Source: Cytobacillus pseudoceanisediminis (lineage in GTDB: Bacteria; Bacillota; Bacilli; Bacillales; Cytobacillaceae). Taken from it: a DNA stretch of 64,000 bases. Below the pieces are notes generated by a model, which did not search any database, was not told where the DNA came from, and saw nothing but the letters and a program-made list of their open reading frames with translations. Where the stretch lies: NCBI RefSeq assembly GCF_023516215.1, contig NZ_CP097349.1, positions 1,736,001 to 1,800,000 on the forward strand, given 5' to 3'. The position numbers and the translations under genes are program-made. Each line of letters starts with the position of its first letter. The stretch's first letter is position 1. Below are positions 46,499-55,263 of this stretch, one piece after another.

Positions 46499-47319
46499 TT
46501 ACCAGCTTGCAGCTGGATTTATATTATACACCTCGCTCAAAGTAGCTAAAGCATCATCAAGGTCGGCTGTATGCTCACCTATACGGCCATTGCCATTTTT
46601 CATTGCAAGGTCTGCCTCTGAGACTGCCAGATTGATAGATTCAAAAACAGGCTTCATGATAAGCAGCCATCGCTGCTTTAACACCTCTTCCGGTTCAATA
46701 AGACCATGTTCCGCCATATCTTTTGCCAGCGGTCCCAATGATATAACTCCTTCAAAATCGGCTAAAACCTTCCCAATGGCTAATTCCATTCTCGTTCTGG
46801 CTTCCCCGCCAGCCTTCATTAGCTGGATAAACCATGTTTTCCAGTGAAGGAGATGATAATAAAGCTCCATATTAACCTTTAATGCCACCTCGGCTAAAGG
46901 CTGATAAGAAGAATTTTTCAGAGAGTCCAATCTGATTTTTTTGATTGGATATAAAAATAATTTCTTGCTACTGCGAATGCCCAGTCATATTGTGCTGTAG
47001 ACAAGTAATGACCTGGACCATTTACCGCTTCCAAAAGGACAGCATTTCTCCTTTCGGCCGCTTTTCGCGCATGGGCAAGACTGTCTACAGTGCCTTCTCC
47101 AAGATCCTCCAGCAGCTGATAAAACATGGCGGCATGACCCATGGTATCCTGGCTGATGGATGAAAAGGCGACATCCTCCTCTATATGAGGCGCCAGCCCA
47201 AGCCACTCTGAACCCCGGTAAGCAAGGATGAAGTCATCGTCAGCCAGCTGATATAATAATGATGTCAGTGCCGGCTTTATCCCAGCGTCGATTGGCATTT
47301 TATTAACTGGCTCAGTCAT
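46499..47319 (-). pseudogene. paaC: Phenylacetyl-CoA epoxidase structural subunit PaaC, single frameshift
   Basis: A ferritin-like protein of about 272 residues. The first frame contains LADDDFILAYRGSEWLGLAPHIEED, as in PaaC, and the second RLDSLKNSSYQPLAEVALKV. The break is at T7 46936-46942 (minus A7). One more A gives YIQSKKIRLDSLKNS. PaaC binds PaaA and is required for activity but is not catalytic. Its start overlaps the end of paaB by eight bases. Probably a sequencing error. Confidence 0.9.
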
Positions 47320-47662
47320 CTTTCTTCATCCCTCCCCATGATAGAATTTCCTTCTCATCAAGCATTTCCTGCTCGTAGTGGCGCCACTTTTTCTTCAAAT
47401 ATCCGTATCCTTTTGTCGTGCGGTACTCTTTGTTATCCAAACGCTGAAGTGATTGCTTTTCTTCCGGTGTCAGCTTCCGGATATCAGAGCGTTTGACGAC
47501 CCAGATATCAGCAACCGGTTCTCTCCGCATAAAATTTTCCTGTGCCATGACGAGTGCAAGCTCGCGATTTGGTGCCAGCAGGGAAAATTGATATTGCAGA
47601 GGCGAGGTATCGGTTCTTTGACTAAAGACTTCGAATTCCTGATAAAATCCTTCGTTTCCCAA
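47312..47662 (-). CDS. paaB: Phenylacetyl-CoA epoxidase subunit PaaB
   Basis: A 116-residue small subunit with FYQEFEVFSQRTDTSPLQYQ, then MAQENFMRREPVADIWVVKR, matching PaaB. The start is TTG 47662, six bases after GGGAGGGG; the longer open frame upstream lies inside paaA and is not real. PaaB bridges the AC heterodimers of the epoxidase complex. Confidence 0.9.
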   Translation of the reverse strand: MGNEGFYQEFEVFSQRTDTSPLQYQFSLLAPNRELALVMAQENFMRREPVADIWVVKRSDIRKLTPEEKQSLQRLDNKEYRTTKGYGYLKKKWRHYEQEMLDEKEILSWGGMKKDD

Positions 47663-47687
47663 AGGAGACCCCTCCCATCTGAACGGT

Positions 47688-48647
47688 TTAGTTTGCAGTA
47701 TTGAGAGCTTCGCGCACCCATCTGTTAGCCTCATAAGCTGTGCGGCGGAGCCCGAGTCGCTCCTGAGATTTTGGCCCATTATTTTTAATAATGTCCTTGA
47801 ACTTATTCCAGTCAGGCTGCCTATAGACCCAAAGCTCCTGATTCTGGTCAAAATGCATTGTCTCATCCGGCAGTTTAAGGCCAAGCGAGAGAACGCGCGG
47901 AATATACTTTGTAAAAAAGTCCTGCCTTAAGTCTTCGTTCGTCTTTGTCCGGATTCTATATTTTATCGTTATATCCTGTTTGGATGTGCCGGTAGTAGAG
48001 GCATCACCAGGGCCAAAGAACATTAACAGCGCTTCCCACCAGCGGTTAACCGCATCCTGAACCATCGCTTTCTGCTCCGCAGTTCCTTCAGCCAGTGCCA
48101 TGATGATTGCTTCACCATGCTGGGCATGAAAAACCTCTTCCGCGCAAATCCGTTTAAGTGCTCTTGCATAGGGCCCATATGAAGCATTAAGCATATTGGT
48201 CTGGGTAATGATAGCAGCACCGTCAACCAGCCAGCCGATCAGCCCGGCATCCCCCCATGTTGGAGCCTCCATATGAAAAACATTGTGGAATTTCAGTCTT
48301 CCGCTAAATAAATCCTGCATAATATCTTCGCGGGTTTTCCCGAGAGGCTTCATTAAATCCTCTGCAACACGAAGCAGCAGCTGTCCATGCCCCATCTCAT
48401 CCTGCACCTTTGCCATGATACCCAGCTTGCGTTTTAATGAAGGGGCTTTCGGCACCCATTCCTTTTCAGGAAGTGCTCCCATAATTTCACTGATACCATG
48501 CATCGAAATCAATTTGATTAATGTCATTCGGTAATCTTCAGGCATCCAATCATCCGCTTCAATTTTCTCTCCTGCATTTATGCGTTTCATAAACTGCTCG
48601 TATTTTTGTTCTTCCGTCATCTCTTGAAAGAAAAGAGCCTCTGACAT
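47688..48647 (-). CDS. paaA: Phenylacetyl-CoA epoxidase catalytic subunit PaaA
   Basis: A 319-residue diiron oxygenase subunit. The carboxylate/His ligands lie in AKVQDEMGHGQLLLR and ICAEEVFHAQHGEA. It epoxidises the phenylacetyl-CoA ring using electrons from a reductase (PaaE) not encoded here. The start is ATG 48647 behind GGGGGTGAATCAC; an ATG three codons upstream is less well placed. Confidence 0.95.
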   Translation of the reverse strand: MSEALFFQEMTEEQKYEQFMKRINAGEKIEADDWMPEDYRMTLIKLISMHGISEIMGALPEKEWVPKAPSLKRKLGIMAKVQDEMGHGQLLLRVAEDLMKPLGKTREDIMQDLFSGRLKFHNVFHMEAPTWGDAGLIGWLVDGAAIITQTNMLNASYGPYARALKRICAEEVFHAQHGEAIIMALAEGTAEQKAMVQDAVNRWWEALLMFFGPGDASTTGTSKQDITIKYRIRTKTNEDLRQDFFTKYIPRVLSLGLKLPDETMHFDQNQELWVYRQPDWNKFKDIIKNNGPKSQERLGLRRTAYEANRWVREALNTAN

Positions 48648-48681
48648 GTGATTCACCCCCGTCGAGTTAAAAATTACTGAT

Positions 48682-49989
48682 TCAGGTTACAGCATTTTCC
48701 ACTGCCGGATTTACAATTCTGACAGCTTTCCCTTCCGATCTTGGCAGCGTTTTAGGCGGATGGAGAACAAGTCCAATGGTAATAAAGCAATTTTGCTTCA
48801 CTGCTTCCTTGATCTTCTTTTTTACATGTTCTGCTTCTCCCATATCTCTATAAAACTCTTCGCTCCATTCAGCATGAAGCTCCAAAACTTTTAAACTTCC
48901 CTTGTTATACACTTGGATATGGTAGTGGGGAGAAAGCTCAGGCATCTGAAGAATGCACCGTTCGATTTCGGAAGGAAAGACGTTTACACCATTTACATTA
49001 AGCATATCGTCTATGCGGCCTTTCACACGGCTCATGCGAAGCGTTGTTCTCCCGCAAACACACTTCTCTTTAGAAAGGGAGGCGATATCACCCGTTCGGT
49101 AGCGAATCACCGGAAAAGCTTCCTTCGTTAAACTTGTAAAAACAAGCTCCCCTTCCTCTCCGTTTCGAAGCGGTGTCATTTTTTTCGGATCGATTACTTC
49201 TGCATAAAAATGATCCTCTGCAATGTGCAGGCCGTCCTGGGATTCATGGCATTCCATGGCTACACCTGGTCCAAGAACCTCACTCAGCCCATAAATATCG
49301 CATGCTTTAACCCCAAGCTTAGCTTCTAGTGTTTTCCTCATTTCTTCGGACCAGGGCTCTGCACCAAAAATCCCATACTTTAATGATGTATCAGCCGGGT
49401 CCATTCCCCTCTCCTCCATCTTCTCTGCTAAATTAAGGATGTAGGAAGGAGTTCCGCAAATAACTTCAGGCTTAAAGTCTTGAATCAGCATAATTTGTCT
49501 GTCAGTATTTCCTCCAGAAACGGGTACCGTAGCCATGCCAAGCTGTTCGCTGCCATAATGCAGTCCCAATCCACCTGTAAAGAGACCGTATCCGTAAGCA
49601 TTATGCAATGTCTGACCAGGTTCGCCTCCTCCGATGGAGATTGCCCTGGCTATCAGATTGCTCCACATTTTGATGTCATTTCGTGTATATCCTACTACAG
49701 TCGGCTTTCCGCTCGTTCCCGATGAAGCGTGCAGACGGACAATTTCTTTTTTATCCACGGCAAAAAGCCCGAATGGGTAATGTTCCCGCAAATCTGCTTT
49801 AACAGTAAAGGGCAGCTTTTGAATATCATTCAGGCTGTTAATGTCTTCAAGTGCAATATTACTTTCCAAAAACTTTTTCCGATAAAAAGGCACATGATTA
49901 AATACTCTTTCCACTGTCTGCTTGAGCCGGTCCAACTGCAATTGTTCTATAAAATCGCGGCTTTCCGTTTCAATATCATGCAGAATCAA
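48682..49989 (-). CDS. paaK: Phenylacetate-CoA ligase
   Basis: A 435-residue adenylate-forming enzyme with the P-loop HASSGTSGKPTVVGYT and the C-terminal hinge VKGRIDDMLNVNGVNVFPSE. It activates phenylacetate with ATP and CoA. The start is TTG 49989 behind GGGAGG. It is the first gene of the paaKABCD unit; the gap upstream carries an AACGTTAAAATA sequence similar to the operator at 35122. Confidence 0.95.
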   Translation of the reverse strand: MILHDIETESRDFIEQLQLDRLKQTVERVFNHVPFYRKKFLESNIALEDINSLNDIQKLPFTVKADLREHYPFGLFAVDKKEIVRLHASSGTSGKPTVVGYTRNDIKMWSNLIARAISIGGGEPGQTLHNAYGYGLFTGGLGLHYGSEQLGMATVPVSGGNTDRQIMLIQDFKPEVICGTPSYILNLAEKMEERGMDPADTSLKYGIFGAEPWSEEMRKTLEAKLGVKACDIYGLSEVLGPGVAMECHESQDGLHIAEDHFYAEVIDPKKMTPLRNGEEGELVFTSLTKEAFPVIRYRTGDIASLSKEKCVCGRTTLRMSRVKGRIDDMLNVNGVNVFPSEIERCILQMPELSPHYHIQVYNKGSLKVLELHAEWSEEFYRDMGEAEHVKKKIKEAVKQNCFITIGLVLHPPKTLPRSEGKAVRIVNPAVENAVT

Positions 49990-50143
49990 GACATGACCTC
50001 CCAGATTTTAATCATATTAAGATAGTAATTTTATATAACGTTAAAATATCGTCAGATAAAATAAGTGTTATATGTTTAACACAAAGATACCGTGTAAACA
50101 GGAAAAAGTCAACTTATTTTCTGAAAATTTACTCATTTATTTT

Positions 50144-50263
50144 AAAAGCGGAAGCGCCTTGCCCACCACCGACAAGCACAAGACGAGCCTTCCGGAAAGG
50201 CGTTTTTTGCCTTTTTGGGAGGATTGGCTTGTGACCTCGAGGGGTAGGCGCTGGAGCTAGACA
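50144..50263 (+). repeat. Dispersed palindromic repeat, longest copy
   Basis: About 120 bases between AAAAGCGGAAGCGCCTTGCC and GGGGTAGGCGCTGGAGCTAG. The outer arms AGCGCCT (50153-50159) and AGGCGCT (50246-50252) pair; inside are CAAGC with GCTTG and AGCCTT with AAGGC arms. Copies or parts recur at 10423, 27380 and 37103. It is non-coding and intergenic, resembling REP/MITE-like elements of Bacillus. Confidence 0.7.
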
Positions 50264-50300
50264 GTTATCGACGTACAAATTTATACAATCTGAATTAATA

Positions 50301-50326
50301 AAAAGACCTAGCCCGAGGGCTAGGTT
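50301..50326 (-). terminator. Terminator after the large membrane protein gene
   Basis: CCTAGCCC and GGGCTAGG arms with an A-rich 5' side, giving a U tract on the minus strand. Confidence 0.7.
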
Positions 50327-50333
50327 AACTTTC

Positions 50334-53300
50334 TTAGGACCATTCTTTTAATTTATTCTTTATGCTATTTTTCCATTTAGATATTAAAGGCTCCTCACCT
50401 TTAGCTGTCTTTTGCTTCTGCCATTCATTATAGCTTGCTGCAGAAATGAGGATAGATCCTGCAATTAAAAGATACGCCCACCAAGGAAGATTTCCCCAAT
50501 AAGGTCTTGTTTGCAGCAGCACATTCAGGAGCAGTACCCCAGATCCAACAAAGAAATAGGACTTTATTCTCCAGAAGGAGCCAGCTAGCATTGAAATCAG
50601 GGAGAGCGTGCCAACTATAAGTGCATCATAAACCGTATTGCTGGCAAGGCCATCCTGTACAAGCAGCAGGGAAACCGTTATTAGAACTGCCCACTGAATT
50701 TTGTTAGTCGGTGCTGCGTATTGCCCTTTAAGCACTTTCTTGACAAAAATAATCAGGATAATCCATGGAAGCACGTATGCCTCCCTTATGAAAAGGTCCG
50801 GCAGCTCAATATTCTTTAGTAAACTATAATAAGGCTCCAGCAATACCGCTCCCGACAGCAATCCAGGCAGCCATACGTATTTTGATGCCATTCTGCCCCT
50901 CTGTAAAAATAAAAGTGTGCTGATCAGGAGGCCAGGGAGAACTTCCGCCCATAGGGAAACTGCCGGAAAAAGATAGGCGGTAAGGAAAAATAACAGCGAG
51001 AAAATAGTGTAGCTATCAGCTTTTTTATTCATAAGAATTTTGGCATATACCATTTTGCCGATGATTGCCGATGCCAGGCCGAAACCAGCTACAACCAAAA
51101 TTTTCATATCTGGAGCGATTCCGTTAATGAACAGGAATTTGAGTACTGCCGTACATATTAATAACAATGGAACTGCAGTCAATATATCAAGTTTAGTTCT
51201 ATGCAAATATACGATTAATCCTGCAGAATAGATAATAGAAACGAAAAACGGCACATCCCCAAAGGGATATGAAGTTAAAAATGCCAGGATCCCAATCACA
51301 GACCAGGGTATAAGAAAGTAAACACTTCTCATTTTATCTTGAGTTTTTCCGGTTAGCCAGAATAAGAATACGGCACAGCTGACTAAAAGAACGGCATACT
51401 CACTGAAGTTCTCTTCCCATACATGATTCATTCCCGTTAAGATTACCATGAACAAAGTTAAGAATGAGCTGTAGAGGAATATCTTTACCTTCCACTCTTT
51501 AAAAGAAACCCTGAAACTGATCCAATAGGCTGCCAGGGTGACCAGGAAGGACCAGAAACTATTTTCCCTATAGATAAAAAATGTCAGGATCATGGCAAAC
51601 GGCATGAAAATATGGCCAATCCAGCTGAACCCTCTTGACAGGACAAAGTCTTTATTAGAAATATAGAAAGCCGCACCAAGCAGGATCCATGCCCCTAGGG
51701 GAAATTGCACCCAATTAAAAAATGTAAAGTTAAATGGCAAACCAATCAAGATCATAAAATAAGCAAAAAGTGAAATCGATGCTGACACAAACGGAATCCA
51801 GCTTTGTTTATGGAATCGATACAGGGCAAGATACATCATAATGCCGCCTATAAATACTGCCGGTCTCATCCAGACTTCATTGATTGACAAAGCAACTGCT
51901 GTAAATAGTGAGATTGTATAAAATCCCAATGAGATTAAAAACACGTTTCCGGCTTGAGTTTTGTGCCCTTTCTTAGAAAGAGCGCCATAAAGGATAAGCA
52001 GGGCAATACTTGCCATTACGGTATTCATGGCCATACCTAACTCATTCTGATAAAAGCTTGAGCAGCTTCGCAGATGTTCACCATAAAACATAAAGGCAAA
52101 CCCGATTGACAAAGGAATGGCCCAAGGAATTGCTTCTGTATAAAAAACCCTATTTTCAGCCTTATTCATGAGGTACATGACAAAGCTAAAGATTAATAGC
52201 ATGGAGCCTGCAGCGAGCCAATCAAGAAATCCTGCTGCAGTCACAACTGAAAATAACATAATACTAACAGCCACATCTCGTGAGCTTGATTCCACCACTT
52301 TTAAGAGCGGATACTTCAGCAGATACCCTAAACTTATAAAAAGCACAAAGCCAATGAAGAAAACAGGTAAAGATAGATTATTGAACGGGGCGGCTTTATC
52401 CAGCATTAATACTAGTTCAAATAGAGCAGAGGCTAAAAACACGGGTGCCAAGTAAGCAAATAGCCCGTTTTCCATAACATTTGCCAAATATAGAAACTGC
52501 ACCGCAAGAATAATGTAAGCCAGCAGCAGTGCTGCAGAGGGTTCGCCGGCCATTAACAGGAGACCTTCAACTGAAATATAGAGAAAAGCAAGTATGGAAA
52601 CCGCTGCACTGGTCAGTCTAAATATCTTATCCCAGGAATAGTGCTTATCCATAACTCTAGGAACAAACAGAAAACCAATCCCTATAAGCGCAAATAAAAC
52701 TGGTCCTGCCAAATGTAGAATCGTATTTTCAATCAGCTGATAGGCACCATAGACAATCAGTAAGCTGAAGACAAAATGAAACTCCTTCCTGCCTGTTACA
52801 TACACCATTGATAAGTAAACGGCTGCCGTCAGCAGAATATTCAGACTGTATAAAACATGGCTATTGAAAAATACAAGCATCAATAATGTAGAGATTACTA
52901 AATTGATTTGAGCAAAGTAAATCAATTCTCCCGAAAACAGTTTAAGGGAAGCCTGTTTTTTCAGGCGATGATAGGCTGCAGATAGCAGCGCATTGAAAAT
53001 TATCAAACCAAGATAAAAACTGTCATTTTCAAGATTGAATGCTGCCAGGGTATAACCTGCCCCAGCAGACAGGGCAATATAAGCAAACCATACAAAAAGA
53101 CGTGAGCCCAGCTTCTGTGCAAATATACTGTATACTGGAACGACCAGTAAACTGCCAGCTGCTCCGAGTATAAAGCGTCCTTCCCCATAAAAAGAAAGAT
53201 AAGGGCCAAGCAATTGAAACCAGCCTATGGATAAAATAAATATTGGCAAGAATAAACTCCCTAGAACAATAAAAGCAAACGACGTTCTTTCTATCTTTAA

Positions 53301-53501
53301 TACCTTACCCGAAATAAAGGCAAAGCCATAGAAAATAAGTGAAACAACAGCAATGGATGCACTTTTCATGAAATTTGACATTGTATCCCAATTGCTTGTT
53401 GCCACAAAAAGTCCGCCGATAAGGAGCAGGATGACTCCAACATTCAGCAGCCAGGAAATGTTTCTTTCACGGATTTCTTCCTGAGATAATTTCTTTTTCA
53501 C
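50334..53501 (-). CDS. Very large multi-spanning membrane protein (SCO7613 C-terminal domain-like)
   Basis: A 1055-residue protein made almost wholly of some 30 hydrophobic helices, beginning RERNISWLLNVGVILLLIGG and ending in a basic tail. This matches Bacillus proteins annotated with an SCO7613 C-terminal domain; the function is unknown. The assigned GTG start at 53501 has no Shine-Dalgarno sequence and lies inside the end of the upstream small frame. The real protein may therefore begin in that frame and be split by an indel. Confidence 0.75.
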   Translation of the reverse strand: MKKKLSQEEIRERNISWLLNVGVILLLIGGLFVATSNWDTMSNFMKSASIAVVSLIFYGFAFISGKVLKIERTSFAFIVLGSLFLPIFILSIGWFQLLGPYLSFYGEGRFILGAAGSLLVVPVYSIFAQKLGSRLFVWFAYIALSAGAGYTLAAFNLENDSFYLGLIIFNALLSAAYHRLKKQASLKLFSGELIYFAQINLVISTLLMLVFFNSHVLYSLNILLTAAVYLSMVYVTGRKEFHFVFSLLIVYGAYQLIENTILHLAGPVLFALIGIGFLFVPRVMDKHYSWDKIFRLTSAAVSILAFLYISVEGLLLMAGEPSAALLLAYIILAVQFLYLANVMENGLFAYLAPVFLASALFELVLMLDKAAPFNNLSLPVFFIGFVLFISLGYLLKYPLLKVVESSSRDVAVSIMLFSVVTAAGFLDWLAAGSMLLIFSFVMYLMNKAENRVFYTEAIPWAIPLSIGFAFMFYGEHLRSCSSFYQNELGMAMNTVMASIALLILYGALSKKGHKTQAGNVFLISLGFYTISLFTAVALSINEVWMRPAVFIGGIMMYLALYRFHKQSWIPFVSASISLFAYFMILIGLPFNFTFFNWVQFPLGAWILLGAAFYISNKDFVLSRGFSWIGHIFMPFAMILTFFIYRENSFWSFLVTLAAYWISFRVSFKEWKVKIFLYSSFLTLFMVILTGMNHVWEENFSEYAVLLVSCAVFLFWLTGKTQDKMRSVYFLIPWSVIGILAFLTSYPFGDVPFFVSIIYSAGLIVYLHRTKLDILTAVPLLLICTAVLKFLFINGIAPDMKILVVAGFGLASAIIGKMVYAKILMNKKADSYTIFSLLFFLTAYLFPAVSLWAEVLPGLLISTLLFLQRGRMASKYVWLPGLLSGAVLLEPYYSLLKNIELPDLFIREAYVLPWIILIIFVKKVLKGQYAAPTNKIQWAVLITVSLLLVQDGLASNTVYDALIVGTLSLISMLAGSFWRIKSYFFVGSGVLLLNVLLQTRPYWGNLPWWAYLLIAGSILISAASYNEWQKQKTAKGEEPLISKWKNSIKNKLKEWS

Positions 53502-53727
53502 TGTTTTTTGCCGTCTGAATGGGCTTTTGCTTGATTTCTTCTGCAGCTTTTGCTGCCTTAACCTGCAACTGCTTCAGCTCTTCAAGGTCCTGATAGTACT
53601 GATGGTGGGCTTTCAAGGTGATTTCATAATGTTCTGATGTTATATAATCTTTATCTTTCAATTTCGTAAGTTCAACTTGAAATATGTTCTGATGATATTT
53701 TTCTGTTTCGGGCTTCAAGGGGTCCAC
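53467..53727 (-). CDS. Short helical protein, probably the detached N-terminus of the large membrane protein
   Basis: 86 residues with a coiled-coil helix (YYQDLEELKQLQVKAAKAAEEIKQK) and a good GAGGTGG site before a GTG start at about 53727. It overlaps the large membrane gene by 35 bases. The two would fuse (NSEK to KKLSQEEIRERN) with one base removed or two added near 53498. This differs from the usual one-base losses elsewhere in the window, so separate overlapping genes remain possible. Confidence 0.55.
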   Translation of the reverse strand: MDPLKPETEKYHQNIFQVELTKLKDKDYITSEHYEITLKAHHQYYQDLEELKQLQVKAAKAAEEIKQKPIQTAKNSEKEIISGRNP

Positions 53728-54078
53728 CTCTTTTAAATCGAATAATATTCGATTGTTTCTATTAGTGTAATTTTACACATTTTAAACTAATTAATCAATC
53801 CCTGTTTTGGCATTTGTTACTTCTCAAGGATGTTTATATAAATATTATTTAATTACAGGAAGAAATGGGATTTTAAGGAGCTCCGCGCGCGCTTCTGGCC
53901 CAAATTATCCCACTCCAATTTTTAAACCCCTTGATTAACCTGCGTTTTCCCCGTCCCTTTCTGCTGCAAAAAAATCCAAATATTATATCTAATAAAATGT
54001 TAAATAACAATTCTATCCGGAAAATATTTTTTCCATTATATTATTCTAGAAATTATTACTTATATGGAGGAACTATCA
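53728..54078. other. Intergenic region, nothing recognised
   Basis: An AT-rich 350-base gap between divergent genes. It has one oddly GC-rich spot (GGAGCTCCGCGCGCGC near 53877) and no coding frame with a ribosome binding site. It should hold the promoters of the acidic surface protein and the large membrane protein. Confidence 0.4.
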
Positions 54079-55263
54079 TTGAAAAGACTAAGTATAATTA
54101 TTGCGTCCATCTTATTGTTAAGTTTGTTTCCGGCTGTCAGCCTTGCAGCACCAAGTGAAGATGAAGTGGCTGAATTCGTTAAGGAAACAAATTGGTCTGA
54201 AGAAGGATTAATTGACCACCTGGAATATTTTTGGGATATGAATATCGAAGATTTCGATACGTTGGAGGAAATGATCGAATATCTGGGTGAGCCTATTACG
54301 GAAGAAAATCTCCAGCAGCTCTTAGCTGAATATGTTTTTGAAAATGAGGAAGAGTTAGTGGCACTGCTTGCGGAGAATGGAGAAATGGAAACGACTGATG
54401 ATGTTCGGGATGTTTTCCGATATATTGATGCCCTAGATTCCACTGTATCTTTTTTAACATATACAGGCACTGAAATTAACGAAGAAACTCTTAAGCAGCT
54501 ATTAAATGATTACGGGCTTACAAAAGAAGAGCTCATTTCCCTGCTTGAGGAGAACGATGACTCCCTTGAAAACTACGAATATATTGAGGACCTTGATATC
54601 ATGGTTTCCATTTATTTAGGTGGAGATGAATTGCCTGGTGAAGACGAAATGAACCAAATACTCGCAGATATAGATCTTACCGATGAAGAACTTGAAGCAT
54701 TATTTGCACATTTTATGACTTTGGATTTCGAGAACCCAGACTTGCTTGATAAAATGATGGACCTTGAAAGCCGTTTAATGGCATTTGGCGAGTTTGATAG
54801 TGCCGGGGATTTAACAGAAGCAGAAATAGCTGAACTTATCAGCATTATGCAGGAAATGATGGATCTATTCCAGCTTGATGCCGAGTTTTATCTTGTGAAA
54901 GATGGCGAAAAAACCCATTTAACAACAGCTGAAATGGTTGCTTTGGAAGAAACAAAAGGCCATGACCTGCTTATTGAACTTTATAATACTCAAGGCCAGT
55001 TCCTGGCAGATATGATTATTACAGCTGAGATGTTCAGTTCAGAGCTAATTGAAGACACAGTGACTGATTTGAATCAGGCGGAAACTGTTATCAAAAAGCA
55101 GGGTCCTGCTAAAGTCAAACCAGTTTCCAAACACCCAAAAACTGTAAAAGGCGGAAAACTGCCAAACACAGCAGGCAACTATATTGAAGGAGTATTAGCA
55201 GGCATCGGTCTGATCCTTATAGGGATGGCCATTTTACACAGACGGAAAGTGAGAGCTGCGTGA
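54079..55263 (+). CDS. Processed acidic surface protein with LPNTA sorting signal
   Basis: A 394-residue secreted protein. The start is TTG 54079 behind GGAGG; the ATG at 54064 lies in the binding site itself. A signal peptide (KRLSIIIASILLLSLFP... cut near SLAA) is followed by a strongly acidic, Asp/Glu-rich helical body with repeated EE-L-x-x-LL patterns. The C-terminus has LPNTAG at about 361, a hydrophobic segment and RRK, a cell-wall sorting signal. The layout fits the 'processed acidic surface protein' family, which travels with class D sortases. LPNTA is a class D substrate motif. Confidence 0.87.
   Translation: MKRLSIIIASILLLSLFPAVSLAAPSEDEVAEFVKETNWSEEGLIDHLEYFWDMNIEDFDTLEEMIEYLGEPITEENLQQLLAEYVFENEEELVALLAENGEMETTDDVRDVFRYIDALDSTVSFLTYTGTEINEETLKQLLNDYGLTKEELISLLEENDDSLENYEYIEDLDIMVSIYLGGDELPGEDEMNQILADIDLTDEELEALFAHFMTLDFENPDLLDKMMDLESRLMAFGEFDSAGDLTEAEIAELISIMQEMMDLFQLDAEFYLVKDGEKTHLTTAEMVALEETKGHDLLIELYNTQGQFLADMIITAEMFSSELIEDTVTDLNQAETVIKKQGPAKVKPVSKHPKTVKGGKLPNTAGNYIEGVLAGIGLILIGMAILHRRKVRAA

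Noticed and set aside
28660..47319. Possibility that the broken genes hold further in-frame UGA (Sec) codons or programmed frameshifts
   Set aside because: Each break changes frame at a homopolymer, not at an in-frame UGA, and no slippery site plus downstream structure was evident.
47663..47884. N-terminal extension of the paaB frame
   Set aside because: It lies inside paaA in another frame; PaaB homology starts at the TTG at 47662 behind a strong binding site.
50072..50260. 62-codon frame upstream of paaK
   Set aside because: It reads through the palindromic repeat element and has no ribosome binding site.
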